NCBI GenBank assembly: GCA_023381945.1
Contig: JAMCQY010000121.1
Coordinates: forward strand, 1 to 11,467
Source of the DNA: Deltaproteobacteria bacterium
GTDB lineage: Bacteria > Desulfobacterota > Desulfobaccia > Desulfobaccales > 0-14-0-80-60-11
Reading direction: 5' to 3'
Length of the DNA stretch: 11,467 nt
Position numbers and translations under genes: made by a program. The notes beneath the pieces are model-generated. The model searched no databases, was not told the origin of the DNA, and saw only the letters and a program-made list of their open reading frames with translations. Shown piece by piece: positions 6,912-11,467 of the stretch; positions within the stretch are counted from its first letter, which is position 1, and every line of letters begins with the position of its first letter.

Positions 6912-6940
6912 TTGACAGATCGATTTTCGCTGCATAAAAC
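6912..6940 (+). promoter_or_regulatory. Predicted sigma70-type promoter of the PaaK-type ligase gene
   Basis: Perfect -35 TTGACA (6912-6917), a 17-bp spacer, and -10 TAAAAC (6935-6940, 4 of 6). The expected transcript start near 6947 leaves a leader of about 27 nt with AGGAG at 6963-6967 before GTG 6974. Confidence 0.6.
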
Positions 6941-6973
6941 AAAACTCTCTCATTAAATGCTCAGGAGAAGAAA

Positions 6974-8263
6974 GTGTATTGGGACGCGTCCATTGAAACC
7001 ATAGAAACGACGAAATTGCGGGAACTTCAGCTGCACCGCCTCAAAGAGACGTTAGCCCGGGCAGTGCGAAGCCCTTTTTACGGAGAGCGCCTGAATCAGG
7101 CCGGAGTCTCCGCCGACAGCATCATAAGCCTGGATGATGTTCGGAAGATTCCCTTCACCACCAAGGATGATCTCAGGGCCCGGGGCCGGGAGATGCTTAC
7201 CGTACCCTTGACCGAGATCGTCAGGCTGCATGCCTCTTCGGGCACCACCGGCCAGGCCACGGTGATCTATTATACCCGCCGGGATATTGAAACCTGGGCC
7301 GACTTGGTGGCCCGCTCCATGTATATGACCGGGGTGCGGCCGGGAGACGTCTTCCAGAACATGATGGGCTACGGCCTGTTCACCGGAGGATTGGGATTTC
7401 ACTATGGCGGCGAGCGCCTCGGCGCCCTCACCATCCCGGCGGGGGCTGGCAACAGCAGCCGGCAGCTCCAGCTCATGCAGCAGTTCGGCAGCACCGTGAT
7501 CCACATTATCCCCAGCTTCGCGCTTTATCTGTTGAACACTTTCGCCAAACACGCCCTCGATCCCCGGGACCTGCCCCTGCGGATCGCCTTCGTTGGGGCC
7601 GAGCCCCATTCGGAGGACATGCGGCGGCGCATCGAGGCGGCTTACGGCCTCAAGGCCTATAACTCCTATGGCTTATCCGAGATGAATGGGCCGGGGGTGG
7701 CTTTCGAGTGCCCGGAGCAGAATGGGATGCACGTCTGGGAGGATGCCTTCCTGCTGGAAGTCGTCCATCCCCGGACCCTGGAGCCGGTGGGCCCCGGCGA
7801 AGTGGGCGAACTGGTTTTCACCAACCTGACCCGCCAGGGCATGCCGCTGCTGCGCTACCGCACCCGGGACCTGGCCTCTTTTGACGACACCCCGTGCCCC
7901 TGCGGCCGGTCCTCCCGGCGGGTCTCCCGCATTCAAGGCCGCAGCGATGACATGCTCATCGTCAAAGGGGTAAACATTTTTCCTTTACAGATAGACCAGG
8001 CGCTCATGGCCATGCCCGAGGTGGGCAGCCAATACCTGGTGGAGGTGAGCCGGGAGAACTTCAGCGACCTGATGACGGTCAAGGTGGAGGTCAGGGCTGA
8101 TTTTTTTCAGGGGGATCATAAGTCTTTGACCGCCTTGCAGAAGCGGATTACCGAAGCCTTGAAGAGCGCGCTGCTGGTGACGCCCAAAGTTGAGCTGGTG
8201 GAGCCCAATACCCTGCCGCGGACGGAAGGCAAGGCCCAGCGGGTGGTGGATAAGAGGCAGTGA
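6974..8263 (+). CDS. paaK: Phenylacetate-CoA ligase family protein (PaaK-type)
   Basis: A 429-residue product, the usual length for PaaK-type ligases. It starts at GTG 6974 with AGGAG six bases upstream. ANL-superfamily motifs in order: phosphate loop SSGTTGQ 88-94, aromatic/adenine motif YGLSE 232-236, YRTRDL (about 295-300), a CPCG pair near 310, the hinge GRSDDMLIVKGVNIFP at about 322-337, and the catalytic lysine in EGKAQ (Lys420). The N-terminus (LRELQLHRLKETLARA, then SPFYGERL) is typical of PaaK. The enzyme would make an aryl-CoA (phenylacetyl-CoA or a relative) from the acid, CoA and ATP in the cytoplasm. No other phenylacetate, indolepyruvate or ring-degradation gene is adjacent, so the substrate is inferred from family only. 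Other arylacetates or related acids are possible. Confidence 0.9.
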   Translation: MYWDASIETIETTKLRELQLHRLKETLARAVRSPFYGERLNQAGVSADSIISLDDVRKIPFTTKDDLRARGREMLTVPLTEIVRLHASSGTTGQATVIYYTRRDIETWADLVARSMYMTGVRPGDVFQNMMGYGLFTGGLGFHYGGERLGALTIPAGAGNSSRQLQLMQQFGSTVIHIIPSFALYLLNTFAKHALDPRDLPLRIAFVGAEPHSEDMRRRIEAAYGLKAYNSYGLSEMNGPGVAFECPEQNGMHVWEDAFLLEVVHPRTLEPVGPGEVGELVFTNLTRQGMPLLRYRTRDLASFDDTPCPCGRSSRRVSRIQGRSDDMLIVKGVNIFPLQIDQALMAMPEVGSQYLVEVSRENFSDLMTVKVEVRADFFQGDHKSLTALQKRITEALKSALLVTPKVELVEPNTLPRTEGKAQRVVDKRQ

Positions 8264-8270
8264 TCAGTTG

Positions 8271-8330
8271 TCAGTGAATAGTGAATAGTGAGCGGTGGGC
8301 TGTAGGAGGTGGTTCTTGAACCGCCCACAG
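8271..8330. repeat. AGTGAAT direct repeats and a palindrome after the PaaK gene
   Basis: GTCAGTGAATAGTGAATAGTGA contains tandem AGTGAAT units at 8271-8292. Next comes a hairpin: GGTGGTTC (8308-8315) and GAACCGCC (8318-8325), framed by GCTGT and ACAGC. The GTAGG start and CCGCCC end resemble the dispersed palindrome family of this window. It lacks a T-tract but could slow transcription at the 3' end of the PaaK gene. Confidence 0.55.
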
Positions 8331-8383
8331 CGGCTGTCGCTAAGGCGGGTAATTTATAAAGCATCTGAAATGAGCTTGTGATG

Positions 8384-8430
8384 GTCGGGGCGGGTTTTAA
8401 ACCAGCCCCGACATAAACCAGCCCCGACAT
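8384..8430. repeat. Imperfect 29-bp palindrome plus a tandem copy of its right arm
   Basis: GTCGGGGC (8384-8391) with GGTTT (8393-8397) pairs with AAACC and GCCCCGAC (8405-8412). The right arm TAAACCAGCCCCGACA (8398-8413) is repeated exactly at 8414-8429. A degenerate third remnant (GACAAGCCCCGG) follows and runs into the tRNA promoter. Translated in the wrong frame, such repeats give spurious GAGLKPAPT-like peptides. Confidence 0.7.
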
Positions 8431-8458
8431 TGACAAGCCCCGGTGCGAATGGTAAAAA
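8430..8458 (+). promoter_or_regulatory. Predicted sigma70-type promoter of the tRNA-Ser genes
   Basis: Perfect TTGACA (8430-8435), a 17-bp spacer, then TAAAAA (8453-8458). Transcription should start about four bases before the mature tRNA 5' end at 8469. The -35 box begins inside the degenerate end of the palindromic repeat array. Confidence 0.6.
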
Positions 8459-8468
8459 TCAAAGGTTG

Positions 8469-8556
8469 GGAGGGATGGCCGAGCGGTTTAAGGCGGCGGT
8501 CTTGAAAACCGCAGACCCTAACGGGTCCGGGAGTTCGAATCTCTCTCCCTCCGCCA
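8469..8556 (+). tRNA. tRNA-Ser (anticodon UGA)
   Basis: An 88-nt class II tRNA with a seven-pair acceptor stem (GGAGGGA/TCCCTCC), discriminator G and encoded CCA. The anticodon arm is GCGGT CTTGAAA ACCGC, so the anticodon is TGA. It has a long variable arm (GACCCTAACGGGTC) and a T-arm with GTTCGAATC. It reads UCA and other UCN serine codons. A second serine tRNA follows after 63 bp. Confidence 0.95.
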
Positions 8557-8619
8557 GCAAAAGACGGTTTTCAGTTTTCAGTCAAAATAAAAAAAGCAAC
8601 GGTTTCACCGTCCTTGTCA

Positions 8620-8711
8620 GGAGAGATGACCGAGAGGCCGAAGGTGCTCGCCTGCTAAGCGAGTGTGGGGGGAAACTTCCACCGAGGGTTCGAATCCCTC
8701 TCTCTCCGCCA
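8620..8711 (+). tRNA. tRNA-Ser (anticodon GCU)
   Basis: A 92-nt class II tRNA. The acceptor stem is GGAGAGA/TCTCTCC, with discriminator G and encoded CCA. The anticodon arm is CTCGC CTGCTAA GCGAG, anticodon GCT. The variable arm is long, and the T-arm is GGGTTCGAATCCC. It reads AGC and AGU. It probably shares a transcript with the upstream tRNA-Ser, because no clear promoter is seen in the 63-bp gap (which holds two GTTTTCA repeats and an ACGGT/ACCGT hairpin). Confidence 0.95.
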
Positions 8712-8767
8712 TATTTTTGGGCTGCCAAAGCCTACCCGCCGGTGATTTACCCTTCAAAGTTTATCCC

Positions 8768-8787
8768 GGCCGGGACGTACCCCGGCC
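8768..8787. repeat. Perfect 7-bp hairpin between tRNA-Ser and the small membrane gene
   Basis: GGCCGGG (8768-8774), loop ACGTAC, CCCGGCC (8781-8787). An outer CTGCCA (8720-8725)/TGGCAG (8788-8793) pair could extend the fold. No T-tract follows, so it is not a standard terminator. It lies in the leader of the 66-aa gene and could shape its transcript. Confidence 0.5.
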
Positions 8788-8820
8788 TGGCAGTCCTCAG
8801 AATAATCGGAGAAAGAAAGA

Positions 8821-9021
8821 ATGCCTGCCAACCTCAAGTCCGGAGAACTCCTGGCCCTGGCCGGATTGATCCTGCTGCTGGTGCATAACGTGATGCGCCG
8901 CCAACTGCTGAAATCCAGGCAGACGCTCCGGGGCCTGGGGAGGTTCTGGCTGCAGTGGGGGGATGTGGTGGTGTTTCTGATTATGCTGGCGGGCCTGACT
9001 TTGATGTGGACTCAAAAATAA
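8821..9021 (+). CDS. 66-aa membrane protein of unknown function, two predicted spans
   Basis: ATG 8821 has GGAG at 8808-8811, a 9-nt spacing. Residues about 9-21 (LLALAGLILLLVH) and 48-63 (VVVFLIMLAGLTLMWT) are hydrophobic. Between them lies a basic segment (MRRQLLKSRQTLRGLGRFW), so the predicted shape is a hairpin with the loop in the cytoplasm. I recognise no family. It is a lone plus-strand gene converging on pgl, with a dispersed palindrome in the gap. An 82-codon antisense frame is a shadow. Confidence 0.6.
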   Translation: MPANLKSGELLALAGLILLLVHNVMRRQLLKSRQTLRGLGRFWLQWGDVVVFLIMLAGLTLMWTQK

Positions 9022-9035
9022 ATCAACGATGAAGA

Positions 9036-9061
9036 GGGGGGACACATGGGTCCGCCCCTAC
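9036..9061. repeat. Dispersed palindrome, copy 3, supplying the pgl stop codon
   Basis: It differs by one base in 26 from the copy at 5879-5904. The stem pairs GGGGGGAC (9036-9043, one mismatch) with GTCCGCCC (9050-9057), and CTAC follows. CTA at 9058-9060 is the TAG stop of pgl on the minus strand. In the gap between two converging genes it could act as a weak two-way terminator, though no strong T-tract is present. Confidence 0.75.
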
Positions 9062-9789
9062 AGAGAAACCACCGGATTGTTGCCGGCTGCCTCTTTATCA
9101 AGCAGCCAGTAAAGTTCTCCTTTCTCCAGCCGGATAAGCTGAGCCGGTAGACGCCTGGGGTCCCGCGGCCCCTGCCTCACTTCCTGCACCGCCTTCGCCT
9201 TGGCTGCTCCCGCCACCAGAAAAGCCACCAGACGGGCCTGATTAATGACGGCTGCCGTGAGGGTCAGCCGGTACATATCCTGCTCGGCGACATACACCTC
9301 CGCCACCCAGCGCTCCTGCTCGCGGAGCACCGGGGTGCCGGGAAATAAGGAGGCGGTATGGCCGTTTTCTCCCAGGCCCAGGAGGATGAGGTCGAAACAG
9401 GGCGCAGCGTCGCCAAAAAAATTCCGGAGCAGGGTCTCATAGCTTCGGGCTCCGGCCGCGGGATAAGGAGTACAGACCATGGGGTAAACCTGGCCAGCCG
9501 GGACGGGCACGTGTTGCAGCAGCGTCTCCCGGGCCAGGCGTGCATTGCTCCTGGGGTCGTTCGGGTCCACGCAGCGCTCATCCCCCCAGAAGACATGGGT
9601 CTGAGCCCAGGGCGCCTCGTCCCTAAACGGGGGCTGGGCCAGCAGCTCATAGGTCCATCGGGGAGTGGTGCCGCCCGACAGGGCTACGCTGAAACGTCCC
9701 CGCGCGGCCACCGCCTTCTGGGCGGCACTGACAAAGAACTCCGCCGTCCCCCGGCTCAAGGCTGCCAAATCTGCAAAGATCTCAATCAT
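9058..9789 (-). CDS. pgl: 6-phosphogluconolactonase (DevB type)
   Basis: A 243-residue product, the usual length for the DevB-type lactonase. Motifs: SGGTTP 38-43, WGDERCVDPNDPRSN 68-82 and LGLGENGHTASLFPGT 137-152, all diagnostic. The enzyme hydrolyses 6-phosphogluconolactone to 6-phosphogluconate, the second step of the oxidative pentose phosphate pathway, in the cytoplasm. I chose ATG 9789 because it begins MIEIFADLAAL and overlaps the zwf stop as ATGA, a layout that couples translation to zwf. A further in-frame start 23 codons upstream would lie inside zwf and add residues outside the family. The stop codon lies within a dispersed palindromic repeat, so insertion of that repeat may have set the C-terminus. 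Confidence 0.93.
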   Translation of the reverse strand: MIEIFADLAALSRGTAEFFVSAAQKAVAARGRFSVALSGGTTPRWTYELLAQPPFRDEAPWAQTHVFWGDERCVDPNDPRSNARLARETLLQHVPVPAGQVYPMVCTPYPAAGARSYETLLRNFFGDAAPCFDLILLGLGENGHTASLFPGTPVLREQERWVAEVYVAEQDMYRLTLTAAVINQARLVAFLVAGAAKAKAVQEVRQGPRDPRRLPAQLIRLEKGELYWLLDKEAAGNNPVVSL

Positions 9790-11336
9790 GGCTGCACCAT
9801 GGTGACCTGGCAGACTGCAGTGTCTTCCCGGCACTGCAGGAAGGTGGGCATTACCCAATTCCGGCCATCAGCGGCGAGAAGGCTTTCCGCGGTTTCCGGG
9901 CCCCAAGTCCCGGCCTGATAATTGGGAAAATCCATGGGCCGCACGTTTTCCCAATTTTCCAAAATAGGAGTAATGATTTCCCAGGCGGCCTCGGTCTGAT
10001 CCGCCCGCATGAACAGGGTGGCATCACCCAGCATAACGTCCAGCAGCAGGGTTTCGTAGGCTTCGGGCGGCTCCGAGTTAAAGGCCTCCCGGTAATAAAA
10101 CTGCATAATCACCGGGGCGAGGCCCATGGTGGGCCCCGGGTATTTGGCCTCGAAGCGAAGGAGCAGCCCCTCTTCGGGCTGGATGGCGATGAGCAGCCGA
10201 TTAGGGCGGGTATCCATGATCGCGGAGGCTGGGAAGGGCTGATGGGGGACCGGCCTGAATTGAATGGAGACCTCGGAAATCTTGGCAGGCAGCCGTTTGC
10301 CGGTGCGTAGATAAAAGGGCACCCCTTGCCAACGCCAGTTGTCCACCTGTAGTTTCACCGCCGCGAAGGTTTCGGTGACGGAATCCGCAGCCACATTCTT
10401 TTCGGTTCGGTAGGCATCGACCTTCTGGCTTTCGATCCATCCCGCCCCATATTGCCCGCGAACGGCATATTTAGAGACTTTATCCGGATTAATGGGTCGG
10501 ATGGCGTGAAGCACGTCCGCCTTTTTATTGCGCACCTCATCGGCGTCAAAGGAAACGGGGGGCTCCATGGCAATCAGACAGAGGATCTGGAGCAGGTGGT
10601 TCTGGATCATGTCACGTAAGGTCCCGGCCTTATCGAAATAGTTGCCGCGGGTCCCCACGCCATCGGCCTCGGCCACCATGATCTGCACATGGTCGATATA
10701 GTTGCGGTTCCAGACCGGCTCAAACAGGGTGTTGGCGAAGCGAAAGGCCATGATATTCTGAACCGTTTCCTTGCCAAGGTAGTGATCAATGCGAAAGATC
10801 TGACATTCCTGGAAAAGTTCGGAGAGGTTGTGGTTCAGGGACTTGGCCGATTCCAGGTCGTTGCCGAAAGGTTTTTCCACCACGATACGGTCCCGTTTGC
10901 GGTCCTGATTAAGCTTGACCCGGGCCAGTTCCCGGGCCACGGGTTCGATCATATTGGGCGGCAAGCTCAGGTAAAAGATATGATTGGCCTTTTCCTGCCA
11001 CTCCTTGTCCTGGTCCTGCAGCTTCCGGGCCAATTCCTCAAAGACCTCCGGCTTCTCCAGTTCGGCGGTCATGAAGGTCAGATGCTCAGCAAAGCGGCTC
11101 CAATCTTCTGAGGTCAGCTTGCGGCGGGCGTACTTTTCCACTCCCTTCTTGAGGTGGCTGCGAAATTCTGAATCCTTCACATGCCGGTGGCCGGTGCCGA
11201 TGATGCGGATCTTTTCCGGCAGCCAGCCCTCCACAAAGAGGCTGTAGATGGCCGGGATGAGCTTGCGCCAGGAGAGGTCGCCGGCGGCCCCGAAGATGAC
11301 AAAAACTGTGGGCTCTGGACGAGTCAGTTTTCCCAT
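9786..11336 (-). CDS. zwf: Glucose-6-phosphate 1-dehydrogenase
   Basis: A 516-residue product. The dinucleotide-binding motif is FGAAGDLSWRKLIPA (15-29), close to the usual FGASGDLTxRKL. EKPFG lies at 154-158. The active-site signature RIDHYLGKETVQN is at 182-194. The catalytic-region stretch GNYFDKAGTLRDMIQNH is at 231-247, with His247 as the likely general base. It oxidises glucose-6-phosphate to 6-phosphogluconolactone with NADP (or NAD) in the cytoplasm. ATG 11336 is backed by AGGAGG four bases upstream, a strong ribosome site. It overlaps pgl by four bases (ATGA). I see no gnd in the window, so the third step is encoded elsewhere, perhaps beyond the right edge or replaced by Entner-Doudoroff enzymes. 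Confidence 0.96.
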   Translation of the reverse strand: MGKLTRPEPTVFVIFGAAGDLSWRKLIPAIYSLFVEGWLPEKIRIIGTGHRHVKDSEFRSHLKKGVEKYARRKLTSEDWSRFAEHLTFMTAELEKPEVFEELARKLQDQDKEWQEKANHIFYLSLPPNMIEPVARELARVKLNQDRKRDRIVVEKPFGNDLESAKSLNHNLSELFQECQIFRIDHYLGKETVQNIMAFRFANTLFEPVWNRNYIDHVQIMVAEADGVGTRGNYFDKAGTLRDMIQNHLLQILCLIAMEPPVSFDADEVRNKKADVLHAIRPINPDKVSKYAVRGQYGAGWIESQKVDAYRTEKNVAADSVTETFAAVKLQVDNWRWQGVPFYLRTGKRLPAKISEVSIQFRPVPHQPFPASAIMDTRPNRLLIAIQPEEGLLLRFEAKYPGPTMGLAPVIMQFYYREAFNSEPPEAYETLLLDVMLGDATLFMRADQTEAAWEIITPILENWENVRPMDFPNYQAGTWGPETAESLLAADGRNWVMPTFLQCREDTAVCQVTMVQP

Positions 11337-11467
11337 GCGGCCTCCTATGATGAATGTCTACTTCATCCTTGTTTGGATGTTTTGGTTCTTGTATGCTTTA
11401 CTCGCCTGAGCGGAGGATAGGGCAACGCTGGGGAGCGACCCGAGCGCCGACACAGGCGGCTGAACGG

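Noticed and set aside
8116..8436. 106-codon minus-strand frame with a GAGLKPAPT-like start
   Set aside because: That peptide is simply the translated palindromic repeat, and the rest is antisense to the PaaK gene.
8469..8711. tRNA-Ser pair as an integration site for a genomic island
   Set aside because: No integrase and no repeated tRNA 3' end was found in the window.
8430..8888. 152-codon plus-strand frame
   Set aside because: It runs straight through both tRNA-Ser genes, so it is not coding.
11337..11467. Right edge upstream of zwf
   Set aside because: I looked for a promoter, the end of another gene and an RNA gene. Apart from the zwf ribosome site nothing was convincing. The GC-rich last 65 bases are unassigned.

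Overview
The window looks like chromosomal DNA from a GC-rich Gram-negative bacterium. My best guess is the former Deltaproteobacteria (Desulfobacterota, Desulfobacca/Syntrophobacter-like). The reasons are an ExeA-type ATPase with a periplasmic LysM and SPOR-like tail, a MoxR/CoxE-type pair, a PaaK-type ligase, a PilZ protein, and many GC-rich intergenic palindromes. This rests on general resemblance, not on a marker gene, and no search was possible.

Layout from left to right. (1) Minus strand, 3018 down to 1: an ExeA-like AAA+ ATPase with one membrane segment, a LysM and a SPOR-like domain. It is followed by a sulfatase-modifying-factor-like (FGE-fold) protein that runs off the left edge. 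That protein has a Pro/Ala-rich stalk built from two copies of a 170-bp repeat. (2) Plus strand, 3232-5672: a sigma70-like promoter, an unrecognised 71-aa protein, a MoxR-family AAA+ ATPase and a CoxE-like VWA protein, probably one operon. (3) 5673-6097: a gene-free stretch with a perfect hairpin and a 126-bp MITE-like element that has 17-bp perfect inverted ends and carries two hairpins. (4) Plus strand, 6098-6637: a 35-aa single-span membrane peptide and a PilZ protein. (5) Plus strand, 6912-8263: a promoter and a PaaK-type phenylacetate-CoA ligase. (6) 8264-8820: palindromic repeats leading directly into a promoter and two serine tRNA genes (UGA and GCU anticodons). (7) Plus strand, 8821-9021: a 66-aa two-span membrane protein. 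(8) Minus strand, 11336 down to 9058: zwf and pgl, overlapping by ATGA, which encode the first two steps of the oxidative pentose phosphate pathway.

How the genes relate. The ExeA-like and FGE-like products may act together at the cell envelope. The 71-aa/MoxR/VWA genes look like a chaperone-type module (AAA+ ATPase plus VWA adaptor) with a small, possibly new, partner. zwf and pgl form a translationally coupled pair producing NADPH and 6-phosphogluconate. A family of short palindromes runs through the intergenic DNA. One copy lies inside the MoxR-VWA operon, one supplies the stop codon of pgl, and one array overlaps the -35 box of the tRNA promoter. I see no phage, CRISPR array, intact transposase or defence system.
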